From Rhizomys pruinosus (lineage: Eukaryota > Chordata > Mammalia > Rodentia > Spalacidae), in assembly GCA_009823505.1 (NCBI GenBank), contig VZQC01000263.1:487322-551321 (forward strand): a stretch of DNA of 64,000 nucleotides, read 5' to 3'. The translations under genes and the position numbers were made by a program. The notes below the pieces were generated by a model, which saw only the letters and a list, made by a program, of their open reading frames with translations, searched no databases and had not been told where the DNA came from. Shown piece after piece: positions 11,736 to 22,929 of the stretch; position 1 is the first letter of the stretch; the number at the start of each line of letters is the position of its first letter.

Positions 11736-11867
11736 AATTTAAAAAAAGAAATTATCATTAGAACACAAAGGCAGACTTAAATTTATCTAACACACTGAAC
11801 CAAATGGATTAAGTTGTTCAGACATTTTTACCATTTGAATTTTTGTTTCTCGTCTTAGAGAAGCTGT

Positions 11868-11869
11868 GT

Positions 11870-11910
<41 letters not shown>
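11868..11910. repeat. (GT)n microsatellite
   Basis: About 40 bp of GT repeats. Confidence 0.95.
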
Positions 11911-12256
11911 TGCACATGTGTAACACATCTCCATGACCAGTTTAAGTATGGAGGAAAAAGACACCCAAGGACATTTTAGTTGGTATGTTCTAGGAAAATT
12001 TAGCCTGTGTTAATCATTACCAGACAGTAGAATACCAAAATTAGTCTGATGTGCAAAATCACAAACTAGAAATATGGGCTAAAGTACAGTACTTTGTTAA
12101 ATCATTTACTTGGTTTTCTGAAGAAACTGCAATGTAACTTCTTTCTTGTAGATCAGTCTGTACATAGGTTCTCAGAAAACTTTTTTATAATTTATTTACA
12201 TAGACACACTTTTAAATTATACCCAAACAACCCAAGCATAGGATTAAAAAGAAAAC

Positions 12257-12650
12257 CTAGAGACAGTACATGTATGTATATATATATATANNNNNNNNNN
12301 NNNNNNNNNNNNNNNNNNNNNNNNNNNNNNNNNNNNNNNNNNNNNNNNNNNNNNNNNNNNNNNNNNNNNNNNNNNNNNNNNNNNNNNNNNNNNNNNNNNN
12401 NNNNNNNNNNNNNNNNNNNNNNNNNNNNNNNNNNNNNNNNNNNNNNNNNNNNNNNNNNNNNNNNNNNNNNNNNNNNNNNNNNNNNTTTTTTTGTCTTTTC
12501 GAGACAGGGTCTCCCTGTAGCCACAGCTGTCCTAGAACTCACTCTGTAGACCAGGCTGGCCTTGAACTCACAAAGATCCATCTGCCTCTGCCTCCCAAGT
12601 GCTAGGATTAAAGGCATGCACCACCACGCCCAGCTAGAGACAGTACATGT
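12257..12650 (-). mobile_element. B1 SINE with TSD, containing an assembly gap
   Basis: A perfect 17-bp TSD, ctagagacagtacatgt, lies at 12257-12273 and 12634-12650. Inside are a TA repeat, 195 Ns and then a B1 in reverse. The gap therefore sits in the tail/microsatellite of one B1 insertion. Confidence 0.93.
12291..12485. other. Assembly gap of 195 N
   Basis: Undetermined bases between a TA repeat and poly-T. Any apparent reading frame across it is meaningless. Confidence 1.
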
Positions 12651-12659
12651 CTAATCCCA

Positions 12660-12975
12660 TCATTGGGAAAGCAGAAGCAGAAGGGATCACTCCAAGTTCA
12701 AGTCCAGCCTAGTTTACATAATGAGTTAAGCCAGCCAAGGGCTACACAGTGAGACCATATCTTGCTTTAAAAAATAAATAAATAAGCCCTGCGTGGTGGT
12801 GCAAGCCTTTAATCCTAGCACTAGGGACGCAGAGGCAGGTGGATCTTTGTGAGTTCAAGGCCAGCCTGGTCTACAGAGTGAGTTCCAGGACAGCTGGGGC
12901 CACAGGGAGACCTGTCTCGAAAAGTCCAAAAATAAATAAATAAATAAACAAATAAATACATACATACATAAATAA
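12660..12975 (+). mobile_element. Old B1 remnant followed by a younger B1
   Basis: Diverged copy at about 12660-12770; near-consensus copy at 12785-12930 with AAAT/ACAT tail. Confidence 0.88.
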
Positions 12976-13127
12976 AAAGAATTTTGCAAGAGGACACATC
13001 TAAAATGCCTGTTAAGGATAGTAAATATTTAAAGTGTTGTATAGATTATACAGTGTCTGTCCCAACTCTGCCATCATAACAGGAAAGCAGCCACAGATAA
13101 CGTGCAAATGGTTATGGCTGAATTCCA

Positions 13128-13360
13128 ACTTTATTTTTTTTAATTTTGTTTATTTTCATATGTGTATGAATGTACTGTCTACATGTAGGTTTGTGCACCC
13201 ATGTCATGCAATGCTGCAGAGGTCAGAAGAGGGTGTCAGATTCCCCTGGAACTGGAGTTAAAGATGGTTCTCAGCTGCCATGTGGGTGCTGGGGATCGAA
13301 CCCGGGTCATCTGCAAGAGAAGTTGGCGCTCTTAACCGCTAGGCCATCTCTCCATCCCCC
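13128..13360 (-). mobile_element. B2-superfamily SINE
   Basis: Reverse B2 ending ctccatcccc. ccaactttatttt precedes it and ccaactttattta follows it, a clear TSD. Confidence 0.95.
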
Positions 13361-13464
13361 CAACTTTATTTACAAAAGCAAAGATCCAACTTGGCCCTGA
13401 GGTATGACTTGCTTAACCTTGACCTCAATCAAGCAAACACATACCTCCCCCCAATCCACACACA

Positions 13465-13800
13465 TACCAACTCCTGGGTGTGGTATCTCACACCCGTAAT
13501 CCCAGCGCTTGGCAAGCTGAGGCAGGAGAATTGATTGCTTCATGGTTAGTCTGGGTTGCACAGTGAGTTTCAAGGCACCTTGTGCTTCAGAGTGAGACCT
13601 TATCTTAAAAATACAAAATTAGAACCCCAAAGCAGATACAACCACTCACGGTAGTACATAAACCTAAGCCTATGTCTTGGGACTTTGAAGCAAGGAAATC
13701 ATGAGTTCAAAGCTAGCCTAGACCAAAGATGGAGATTTAGCCTCAAAAGAAAAGAAAAAAAGAAAGGAAGGAAGGAAGGAAAGGAAAGGAAAAAAGAAAG
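13465..13800 (+). mobile_element. Two old B1 remnants with GAAA/GGAA tail
   Basis: Diverged bodies at about 13465-13610 and 13640-13740; the second tail has expanded into a purine microsatellite. Confidence 0.7.
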
Positions 13801-14490
13801 TAAATACCAAAAACTGAAGAGGACATTATAATAGCAACTTTGTTTGGAGTGTTTTCTGTATAACACCCCTAATCAGTCAAAAAACATTGCACATTTAGTA
13901 TGATCATAGCTGCTAAATTAAAAAAAATGACACTATGAAAGATATTAAATACAAAAAAAATCTTATTTGAGGAATGGAAGGGGACCAGCAAGAGGAGGAG
14001 GAGGAGGATTCATGAGACAGTAATGGGGGTGAATATGATCAATGTATATTATGTATGACATCATAATGAAGCTTATTATTAAGTATAATACATATATGCT
14101 AGTAAAGAACTTTATAAAAATAAAAGTACCCTTCCCAGGTCATATAGCTATTGTCTACTGAAGGCAAGATTCAAAACCAAGCTCACAAACCCCAACATAC
14201 TGTTCTGCTGCAGATGCAGTATAGAATTTGTATATACATGCTTGCATATCATTGAAGGATACAAATAACTTACTTTCAATACCTTAAATATTAACATTTT
14301 CCTTAACCAGTCTCATATTTGTAGCCTACCATTATATCCCTGTTGATTTTACAACTACCTTCTGCAAGGTAATTTAACCTTACAGACGCACTATTTAAAC
14401 ATAGATGAGAAAATGTATGCTTGCTTCAAATTTGAGAGTGAAACAAGCTACTTATGCTTACGTACAGCAGTCAGGAGTGAATTCACATGC
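13800..14490. other. Apparently unique sequence
   Basis: No repeat or gene recognised apart from short A-rich runs. Confidence 0.5.
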
Positions 14491-14494
14491 CTGT

Positions 14495-14600
14495 AATCCC
14501 AGCATCGGGGAATCTGAGGCAGGAGAATCAGGAGTTCAAAATCAACCCCAGTGAGTTTGAGGCCAGCTTGGCTACCTGAAATCCTGTCTCAAAAGCTCAA
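14495..14600 (+). mobile_element. Old B1 remnant
   Basis: cacatgcctgtaatcccagc start, then degenerate. Confidence 0.7.
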
Positions 14601-14605
14601 AAAGG

Positions 14606-14825
14606 GGGACTGGAGAGGTGGCTCAGCAGTTAAGAGCACTAGGTGTTCCTCCAGAGGACCTGGGTTCTGTTCCCAGCACCCACATGGACATTAACAACAG
14701 TCCATAACTCCAATTCCAGGGGATCTGACATGCCATCTTTTGGGCTCTGCAGGCATTGAGCACATGTGGTGTACTTACATACCTGTAGGCAAAACACTCA
14801 TAAAATACAAATAAATAAATCTTTT
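14606..14825 (+). mobile_element. B2-superfamily SINE, older form
   Basis: gggactggagaggtggctcag start; A-rich tail containing aaataaataaat. Confidence 0.88.
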
Positions 14826-14831
14826 TAATAA

Positions 14832-14990
14832 AATACTTGTATTGATGTTTTGTGTATTTCATACATCATTTTTCAGTTTGATTTAGACATATTCATCTTT
14901 CCCTGCCCCCCCAACCCCACCCCAGTTCATGCATTTTGCCATGCGTGTCCTGAATCTTTCTCTCAAAATTTTAAGTATCAAATTATCTGT
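14832..14990 (-). mobile_element. Diverged L1-type 3' tail
   Basis: Reads in reverse as a G-rich tract followed by tgaaatacacaaaacatc. It is an older relative of the tails at 32923, 54631 and 63395. Confidence 0.65.
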
Positions 14991-14999
14991 TCTTGTTGA

Positions 15000-15360
15000 A
15001 CATAGTGGCTCATGTGTGTAAGCCTGGCACTCAGAGAGATACAGGAAGATTGCTGCAAATTAATGCAAATTCTAGGCCAGTCTTGTCTACATAGAAAGTT
15101 CCCATCTAAAGAGGGCTATATTGGGAGGCTGTCTCAAAAACAAAACAAATAAATAAACAATAGAACTTGTTCTTGCCGGGCATGGTGGTGCACACCTTTA
15201 ATCCCGGTACTCAGAAGGCAGAGGCTGGTGGATCTTTGTGAGTTCAAGGCCAGCCTAGTCTACAGAGTGAGCTCCAGGCCAGCTGGGACTAAAGGGAAAC
15301 CCTATCTCAAAAAGACCAAAATAAATAAATAAATAAATACATAAATAAATAAATAAAATT
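15000..15360 (+). mobile_element. Old B1 then young B1
   Basis: Diverged copy at 15000-15140; near-consensus copy at 15175-15320 with (AAAT)n tail. Confidence 0.88.
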
Positions 15361-15439
15361 TGTTCTTAAGAAATAGAAATAACACTCAATCCTATAAAAG
15401 TTCATCTTAGTCATTCATTTTTTTATATTTTAATTTGTG

Positions 15440-15757
15440 TGTATGTGTTCATGTGTGTACAAATGCATGTGTATGAGGGTGCATATGCACATGTGTGTTC
15501 ATGCCTGTAGAGACTAGAAGTCAAACTTGGGACCCAATCCTGAGATACAGACCACTTTGTTTTTGAGACAATGCCTCTGACTGGCCTGGAGTTCACCAAG
15601 TACAGCAGGCTGGATAGCCAGGGAGCCTTGGGGATCCACCTGGCTCTGCCTTCTCTGCTGTGAGATTACAAGGCCACACCACCATGCCCCGCTTTTGGTA
15701 TGGATTCTGGGGCTCAGCTCCAAGTGTACAGCAAGCTGCTGAGCTATTTCCCCAGCC
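15440..15757 (-). mobile_element. B4 SINE
   Basis: Composite B1-like core (gtttttgagacaatgcctc) flanked by tRNA-like ends (gagctatttccccagcc), the B4 architecture, reversed. Confidence 0.85.
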
Positions 15758-16017
15758 TTATATTATTAATTTTCTCTCAAAGTAAGTATATAAAATAATT
15801 GGGTTCTTATCACATTTTCATACATACATGTAATTGTAATTTATTCTTATTCATCTCCTTCCCCCACTGTCTTTCTCCATCCCTCATGCCTCCTCCTGGT
15901 CCTGTTCCTCTCTCACAAAATACTTGCCCTTTCTGTTTAAAATGGCATATGTGTTCCATTACCCCCTCTCCTCCACCCTTTTTCCTCTTAAGATCAATTC
16001 TTCTTTTCTCTTGTTTC

Positions 16018-16027
16018 TCTCTCTCTT

Positions 16028-16098
<71 letters not shown>

Positions 16099-16100
16099 TT
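16018..16100. repeat. (TC)n(CA)n compound microsatellite
   Basis: About 60 bp of CT repeats then CA repeats inside the old L1. Confidence 0.95.
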
Positions 16101-16457
16101 CACATGTGCACACAGTTCTAGACTCTACATATAAGAGAGTTTGGCTTATTTTGTTTACTTTATGATATTTAATGGTCTCTTGTACCACAAGGTCTCATTC
16201 TTCTTTAAAGCTGAATGAAAGTTCACTGTATAGATCTGCTACATTTTCTTACTCCATTCTTCTGTTGATGGACTAATGCCATCAACATTTGGCTGATTCC
16301 ATTTCTTAGCTATCATGACTAGAACAGTAATGTGGATGTGCTAGTCTCTGTGGTATGCTGACTTAGAATCTCTGAGGTTTATACCAGAGACGGTACAGCT
16401 GAGTCATATATAGTTCTATTTTTAGTAGTTTCCATTTTATTTGCTTTGTTTGGTTTC

Positions 16458-16667
16458 TTCTTCTTCTTCTTCTTCTTCTTCTTCTTCTTCTTCTTCTTCT
16501 TCTTCTTCTTCTTCTTCTTTTGCTTCTTTTCGAGACAGGGTCTCCCTGTAGCTCTGGCTGTCCTGGAACTTGCTATGTAGACCAGGCTGGCCTTGAACTC
16601 ACAAAGATCCGCCTGCCTCTGCCTCCCGAGTGCTAGGATTAAAGGCATGCGCCACCACACCCAGCCT
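16458..16667 (-). mobile_element. B1 SINE with (TTC)n tail
   Basis: About 65 bp of TTC (the expanded tail) precede a reversed B1 ending ccaccacacccagcc. Confidence 0.93.
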
Positions 16668-17284
16668 GGTTTGGTTTCTTTTAAGACAGGGTCTTACTCT
16701 TGTAGAGGAGGCGAGCCTTGAGCCCATGGTGACCTTCCTGCCAAGTACTAGGATTATGGGTATGAGTCAATGCACTCTAAGTTTCTTGTTTTGTTTTGTT
16801 TTGTTTTGTTTTAGTTATTTGAGGAACCTTCACACTGACTTCCGTAGTGGCTTCACCATTTTATATTCCTGCCAGTGGTGTATAAGGGTTCTTTCCCCAC
16901 ATCTCGCCAGCATTTGCTGACATTTGTGGTTTTGATGACAGCCGTTCTGACAAGAATTAGATGGAATCTCACGTTAGTCTTAATTTTCATTTCCCTGACT
17001 CATCCATATTTCAGTTCCTGTAAAAAAGCATCTTGTGTGATTAACTATTCTTCTGCCGTATAAATTTGGTTTTCTTTTTTAGAGTCAGGGTGAGATACTG
17101 GGTATAATGGTAGTATTCAGTAGGCCCAGGCAGCAGTAAAACTTCCAATTTAAAAATCAGTCTGGACTACATAAAAAAACTTGCTCTCAAAAACAAATAA
17201 AACAAAATTTTTTTCATACTCATTTTACTAAGTTAATAATTCTAGTTTATGTTCTTCTGGGATTCTTGTATACAAAGGTAATAC

Positions 17285-17445
17285 ACATGGCGGCTGAGAA
17301 CCGTCTGAAACTCCAATTCCAGGAGAACTCCAGTTCCAGGGGAATCCGAGACCCTCTTCTGACCTCCGCGGCATTGCACGACACGGGTGCACAAACCAGC
17401 ATGCAGACAGTACATTGATACACATACAGAAATAAATAAAAATTA
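17285..17445 (+). mobile_element. 5'-truncated B2, duplication subfamily
   Basis: Begins at cacatggcggctgag, lacking the tRNA-like head; the two 17-bp units are present. Confidence 0.9.
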
Positions 17446-17715
17446 AAAAAAAATACCTACCTCCAAGGGCTTTATCAGATGGTAAAAATGTTCATTTCAG
17501 AATATGTAAAACTTGGTACAGAAGTATTAGTAAATATATTTTGTCATAATGCTGATTTTTCTCTATATTCTCTCTTGACATCTCATAAATTGGAAAAAGC
17601 AAACCTTATAACTACTTTTAACAGTATTTTAAATATATTTTTACACAAAAGACATTAAAAATAACAAATAAATTTTCTCATTTAGAAATGCACATTTCTT
17701 TCCTTGTTTTTCCTT
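17445..17715. other. Apparently unique AT-rich sequence
   Basis: Nothing recognised. Confidence 0.45.
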
Positions 17716-17719
17716 TTCT

Positions 17720-17860
17720 TTTTGTCACTTTTGGCTTTCTGATACAAGGACTCACTCTGTAGCCCGGGTTGTCCTGAGACTCATTACATAGCTCAGGCTG
17801 GCCTTGACCTCATGTCATGTCAGTCTTCCTGCCTCAGCTTCCAAGTGCTGGGATAAGCTT
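17720..17860 (-). mobile_element. Old B1 remnant
   Basis: gatacaaggactcactctgtagccc start; about 20-25% diverged by eye. Confidence 0.75.
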
Positions 17861-17869
17861 GATCTTAGT

Positions 17870-18225
17870 TTTTTATTATAATAATTGTATTAGCATTACA
17901 GAAAATAAAAGGCTGTTGTCACTCTTGGGAATCATATACTCAATAAGTTAGAGTGACAAATACACTGATGCCAGCAGTGTATTCTTAAATGTTTCAGAAA
18001 AAAAGGAAGAGACAGACAGAAAGAGGAAGTAAATATGGCAAATAATATACCTGATTAATGTACATAATGGGAATATGGTGTTACTTGCCCCATTGTCTCA
18101 AGAGAATAGAAGAGAGACTGCTTTTGAGCTTTACAGGTGTTGGTAGTTATGAAGAGTATTAGGACTCTGTTAAGCATCCATATCATAATAGCAGCCTTCT
18201 CATTTTTTGAAAAAACAAGGTATCT
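17870..18225. other. Apparently unique sequence
   Basis: Nothing recognised. Confidence 0.45.
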
Positions 18226-18229
18226 ATTT

Positions 18230-18385
18230 AGGTCTAGAAGTGCATGTCTGTAATCCCAGCACTTGAAAGGTAGAGATAGGAAGATCAGGAGTTCAAGACC
18301 AGCCTCAGCTCCATAGGAAGTTTAGGATCAGCCTGTACTTAATGAGGACATTTCTCATAAAAACCAAACAAAAAAAAATCATAGC
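18230..18385 (+). mobile_element. Old B1 remnant
   Basis: ctgtaatcccagcacttgaaagg start, A-rich end. Confidence 0.75.
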
Positions 18386-18685
18386 TACTATGATAAGGAG
18401 AGTTCATAGATTTTTAAATAATCCTCATACTTGCAAAAAAGATTCTAAAGCTCTGAAACAATAATGTTGGACTGGCTCATGCTAGAAATGGTAGAGAATA
18501 TCAACATGAGTATTCCAAACAACCCAAGTTTATATTCAAGCATGCGTGCACAAAAGAAAGATTGTTCGAATGGTCCTAAAACTGATTCAAACAAAGGACC
18601 ACTCATGTGCTCCCTGTCTTTAATACCAAAAAGTAGGCTTTCCCCCAAACCATCCAGATAAGTTTGGAAAGCATTATCACTCTAA

Positions 18686-18890
18686 ACCATACCCATTTTT
18701 TTGTTTTGTTTGTTTGTTTGTTTGTTTTGTCTTTTCGAGACAGGGTCTCCCTGTAGCTCCTGCTGTCCTGGAACTCACTCTGTAGACCAGGCTGGCCTTG
18801 AACTCACAAAGATCTGCCTGCCTCTGCCTCCCAAGTGCTAGGATTAAAGGTGCGTGCCACCACGCCCAGCTCATACCCATTTTTTAATAT
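18686..18890 (-). mobile_element. B1 SINE with TSD
   Basis: Reversed B1 with a TTTG-rich tail. catacccattttttt precedes the tail and catacccatttttta follows the body, the TSD. Confidence 0.94.
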
Positions 18891-18894
18891 ATCC

Positions 18895-19140
18895 TGCCAC
18901 ACAAACCATCACAAGCTCACTGAAACAAATAGGACTCAGATTTAATGGAGATGTACCATGATTTTATTCTCAAAATGTCACCAGCACAACTAAATTCAAA
19001 AACTATGGTGCCCCTGAAAAGTCCGCTTAAGTTGTTTGGCCTTCTTGTTAAAATGCAGAAGCTAAACAGTGTAGCAATTGCCAAAAAGAGACCGGATACA
19101 TGATATAACAAAGCATTTGAAGGCTTCCTGTGGTAATGCA
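18895..19140 (-). other. Unrecognised segment with modest open frame
   Basis: The minus strand is open for about 74 codons (19141-18917) with one hydrophobic stretch (LYHVSGLFLAIATLFSFCIL). A reversed polyadenylation-like tttatt lies near its left end. It might be UTR or pseudogene debris. I recognise no family, and the length is compatible with chance. Confidence 0.3.
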
Positions 19141-19164
19141 CAGTTTTATTTATTTATTTATTTT

Positions 19165-19389
19165 TGGTATTTTGGAGACAGGGTCTCCCTGTAGCCCCAG
19201 CTGGCCTGGAACTCACTCTGTAGACCAGGCTGCCCTTGAGCTCACAAAGATCAGCCTGCCTCCGCCTCCCAAGTGCTAGGATTAAAGGCGTGCACACTTT
19301 TAATCCCATGACTGAGGAGGCTAAAGCAGAAGTTTGAGCCCTTCCTGAGATAACATAGCATATTGTAGGCCACACAGGGCTACATAACT

Positions 19390-19440
<51 letters not shown>
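19165..19440 (-). mobile_element. B1 SINE (minus) next to old B1 (plus) and (TC)n
   Basis: Reversed B1 at 19165-19298; an old forward B1 remnant at 19298-19390; CT repeat at 19393-19440. Confidence 0.85.
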
Positions 19441-19443
<3 letters not shown>

Positions 19444-19449
19444 TTTCAT

Positions 19450-19570
19450 CAGAATCAGGCTCTATGGCACATGCCTATAATCCTAGCGTTTGAGAAACTA
19501 AAGCAAGAAGATCATAAGTTAAAGGCCAGCCTGGGCTACAGAGGGAAAACCTATCTCAAAAAAATAAGAG
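19450..19570 (+). mobile_element. Old B1 remnant
   Basis: ggctctatggcacatgcctataatc start. Confidence 0.7.
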
Positions 19571-19574
19571 CGAT

Positions 19575-19900
19575 GGCCATGCGGCTGGGTTAAATTGGCT
19601 AGCTTTTGAGAATTAATCAGGAAGGGGTAACTTTTCCTTTTCTTCTTTCTGCCTCTCTTTTAAACATTCTTCAAACATGAGGGCTTAACTCAAATGTTCT
19701 TTCTCTCTTCCTCCTCTCCATCTTCCTCCTTTGGGCAGCTGCTGAAATATAAAGCTTGCCCATCCTGGAGTTTTTCTTTTAAACTTTAATAAATTAGTCT
19801 TGACTCCAAAATATATTTTTTCAAAATATTTTTAACAATTAATTACTTGGTTAGAATTAAATTTAGAATTACTTTGATCAAATCAGTGAAATATTTCTGG
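19575..19900. other. Apparently unique sequence
   Basis: Nothing recognised. Confidence 0.45.
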
Positions 19901-19904
19901 TTTA

Positions 19905-19907
19905 CAA

Positions 19908-19944
<37 letters not shown>

Positions 19945-20100
19945 TTGTATGCTAGGCCTGGTGGCTCACACTTATCATTCCAGCACATAAGAAGCTTAGT
20001 GAAGCAAGAGAATTGTCACAAGTTTGATGCCAGCTGGACCTATATCATGAGTTCCAGGCCAGCCAGGGCTACATAATAAAAGCCTATCTCAAAAAACTAA
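19905..20100 (+). repeat. (AAT)n microsatellite and old B1
   Basis: AAT repeat at about 19908-19945, then a diverged B1 body. Confidence 0.8.
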
Positions 20101-20256
20101 CAAAGAACGAAGATTATAGAGCTATTTTGCAGAGCAGATTGCATGAATCAAACTTTTCAGTGTGTGTTACACATATCTCAGATGTTACAAATAAAATCTT
20201 TGCTAAAAATAAAGCTTCATGCTTCTAAACAGACAAGTACCTTAAGACCTTGTTAC

Positions 20257-20560
20257 CCGGCCAGGCATGGCGGCGCACGCCTTTAATCCTAGCACTTGGG
20301 AGGCAGAGGCAGAGGCAGGCAGATCTTTGTGAGTTCAAGGCCAGCCTGGGTTACAGAGTAAGATCAAAGAAAATAAATAAAATGAAAAAGAACATTTTAA
20401 GCCATCCTAGTGGCATAGGCCTAGAATGCCAGTTTTCCAGAAGGCTGAAAAGTGCAAACAACAGGCTGGAAATTTCAAAGCCCGACTAGTTTGCTGACTG
20501 AGTTTAAGGCCAGCCGTTAGTGAGCTCCTTTCTCAAAAAGATAAAAAGATAAAAAGACAT
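20257..20560 (+). mobile_element. B1 SINE (3'-truncated) then old B1
   Basis: A young B1 head, gccaggcatggcggcgcac, ends early near 20380 in an A-rich tail. A diverged B1 follows at 20390-20550. Confidence 0.8.
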
Positions 20561-20743
20561 CTGGGGGTATAACTCAGTGATAGAGTATTTGCTTAGCACA
20601 TGCCAAGTACTGGGGGGGGGGGGGGCACACCATTTTAGAAATGTCCAAAATGACATGAGGCGGTCTGAGAAGGAAGTGTTTGACTTATCTTTTCCTTATT
20701 TTTTACTGTCTGATTCCATTAAATATTTGCTCAAATTCCTAGT

Positions 20744-20824
20744 CACCTCTGATTTAGTAAGCTGGATGTCATAAAGGGTATCCACCTTACTCTTTATGAC
20801 ACCCAGCTTACTAAATCAGAGGTG
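20744..20824. repeat. Fold-back inverted repeat, 33-bp arms
   Basis: Arm 20744-20776 is the reverse complement of 20792-20824 with one mismatch; the spacer is 15 bp. Neither arm is part of a SINE. See findings. Confidence 0.95.
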
Positions 20825-20841
20825 TAAGAAGAAGAAAAAGA

Positions 20842-21052
20842 GCAGGGTGTGGTGGTACATGCCTTTAATCCCAGCACTCGGGAGGCAGAGGCAGGTGGAT
20901 CTCTGTGAGTTCAAGGCCAACCTGGTCTACACAGTGAGTTTCAGGACAGCTGGAGCTACAGGGAGACCCTGTCTTAAAAAGACCAAAAAAAAGAGAGAGA
21001 GAGAGAGAAGGAGGAGGAGGAGGAGGAGGAGGAGGAGGAGGAGGAGGGAGAA
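20842..21052 (+). mobile_element. B1 SINE with (GGA)n tail
   Basis: Near-consensus B1; the tail runs into AG and then about 45 bp of GGA repeat. Confidence 0.94.
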
Positions 21053-21054
21053 AT

Positions 21055-21495
21055 GGTAACAAATGCAAGACTCCTTGCCCCCTTTTTCTTACCTTCACTG
21101 AACAGTCCACTCCTTTGATCCTGCAGAGACACAATGATGAAGCCAAGAGAGGTGAGTGAGCCAGCCAGGGTTGTTTCCAGAAAGTTCTGGAGTCTCTCAC
21201 TGATGAGACCCTCAGGAGACTAAGCTGCTGGTTGCATTGCCCTTATTTGTATAACTGATCCTATGGAAAAAGAGTTGTTTCGATTAAGACACATTTGTGC
21301 TAAAGAAGGAGTGGGAAGTCCCAGGAAACGGGGAGGTAATAACTGACAAAGCCACATCGGGCCACAGAATGGTGTTTCTTCCCTTTTTTTGAAAAATGAA
21401 ACCTATCTCTTCCAAATGTGATCCATAGTCATCTCTTATTTAAAAAATCCTCTCATCATTAATCTATGGTTTTTAAGGAGTGTTATTTCTCATTA
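21055..21495. other. Apparently unique sequence
   Basis: Nothing recognised. Confidence 0.45.
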
Positions 21496-21499
21496 TCTA

Positions 21500-21655
21500 G
21501 AATTTTATCTGGGTGTTGTAGCTCATGTCTGTAATCCCAGTACCTAGAAGGCTGAGGATGAAGGATTGCCAAAACATTGAGACCAGTCTGGGCTACGGAG
21601 TGAGGCTGTGTCTTTTTGTTTCTCAAATGTATTGTTTTAATTAAAAAGCAACAAC
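21500..21655 (+). mobile_element. Old B1 remnant
   Basis: gggtgttgtagctcatgtctgtaatc start. Confidence 0.75.
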
Positions 21656-22110
21656 CTGGCACTGGACAGATGTCTCCAGTGGTTAAGAGCACTGGCTGCT
21701 CCATGACCGCTCTCGGTGCACCCAGGGCTGGTGAGAGCTAAATGGACCAACTCTGCCTCCTCAGGGGATTGGGTGAGGTGGTAGGAAAACAGGTGGTTGA
21801 CACACAGCAGAGGCCTTCACAGAGCAGCAGAGGCCAGCTGCACCAGGCCAGGCAGAGTGAGGTGCCCAACTGTGGCTTCTTCACAGAGCCCAACAGTGGG
21901 TTAGATAGGACTTAGGTTGAGTTCCCAACATCTGCATGATGGCTAATCACCATCTCTAACTCCATCCAGGTCCAGGGGATCGAGAATGCCTTCTTTCAGC
22001 ATCATGAACATTACACACACACACATACACATACATACACACATGGGAAAACTTACATATATATGCAGCAAAATACTCATACAATAAAAATAATTATAAA
22101 AATTAAACCC
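21656..22110 (+). mobile_element. B2-superfamily SINE split by a claudin-like fragment
   Basis: The B2 head ends at ...gagcactggctgctc near 21701. The B2 body resumes at about 21915 (ggttgagttcccaacatctgcatg) and ends in a CA-rich and A-rich tail. The 200 bp between is not SINE but matches 22846-23052. Confidence 0.8.
21696..21903 (-). pseudogene. Second claudin-13-like fragment inside B2
   Basis: It begins with ctgctccatgac and ends with ttcttcacagag.cccaacagtggg, matching 22846-23052 in the same order and orientation; the middle third is poorly alignable. It represents the 3' part of the claudin-like pseudogene on the minus strand. The junction with the B2 shares ctgctc, a possible microhomology. 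It has no usable frame. Confidence 0.65.
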
Positions 22111-22716
22111 CCCCAACAAAAGAAAGGAGAGGAAAAAAGTTCAGTTCCCCCAATCACTAGCCATGTGTCAAGTGTTCAACAGTCAAACTAAAAGGTCTCA
22201 CACATTGAGCAGTGTGGTAAGGTGTCAGTTCCACCGTGGAACAGGCCATGGAGAAAGTACACATACAGTACTTCACTAACAGCCTGAGGATACATTGAAG
22301 AATGCAATTCTAAGAACAATGACCCTCCTTTTTTTCTCACAAGTGGTCAATTTATTTAAATGTAGCATGTCATTTACATAGGCAGCATGACATCACCACC
22401 TGGAGGCCAATCCCAGACCCTTTATATCACATGCTATTCCCCTGAGGTGGGTCAAGGAGGGGACTTCCAGGTGAGCAGATCAGCTCCAGGTGATGGTCAC
22501 TTGCCCACCTGCACATATACAATGCAGCTCGAACTCAAGACTGCATTCCACTGAGCAGGGCAGATGACACAGGCCCTCCATCACCAGAGGGGCTCCTGAG
22601 CAGCTCAGGGCAGATGGAGCCCAGGCCTGATGTCACCACCTGGGCCTGTGCATCCTGAGCCAGGAGACTCTGATCATCCCTGAAGGTCCTTTTACACTCA
22701 TGTGACACTCCAAGAT

Positions 22717-22853
22717 GACCCTCACTACCTTCCCAAGGAGAGGGCTCCCGTCCCTCTCCCATCCCTATGCAGCCTGCTCCATGACCCTCATTACCTTCCT
22801 GAGGAGAGGGTTCCCTTTCCTCTCCAGCCTCCGCTCCTATGCAGCCTGCTCCA
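22717..22853. repeat. 66-bp tandem duplication
   Basis: Unit 22717-22782 (gaccctcactaccttcc ... cctgctccat) is repeated at 22783-22853 with small differences and an extra 6 bp. It lies just 3' of the claudin-like pseudogene coding remnant. Confidence 0.85.
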
Positions 22854-22929
22854 TGACTGCTCTCAGTGCAGCCAGGACTGTTGTGAGCCTACACGACCAC
22901 CTCTTCCAACTCAGGGGAATCAGTGAGGT

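Larger units (their letters stand above)
15800..17060 (-). mobile_element. Old L1 3' region
   Basis: In reverse this is L1 ORF2 C-terminal DNA plus 3' UTR. Markers include ctgctacattttcttactccattcttctgttgatgg split over 16230-16270 and the atggaatctcac region at 16970. It is interrupted by a TC/CA tract, a TTC tract and a B1. No frame survives. Confidence 0.75.

Noticed and set aside
12094..12617. Open frames of 111-151 codons across the gap
   Set aside because: Most of their length is N; the rest is B1.
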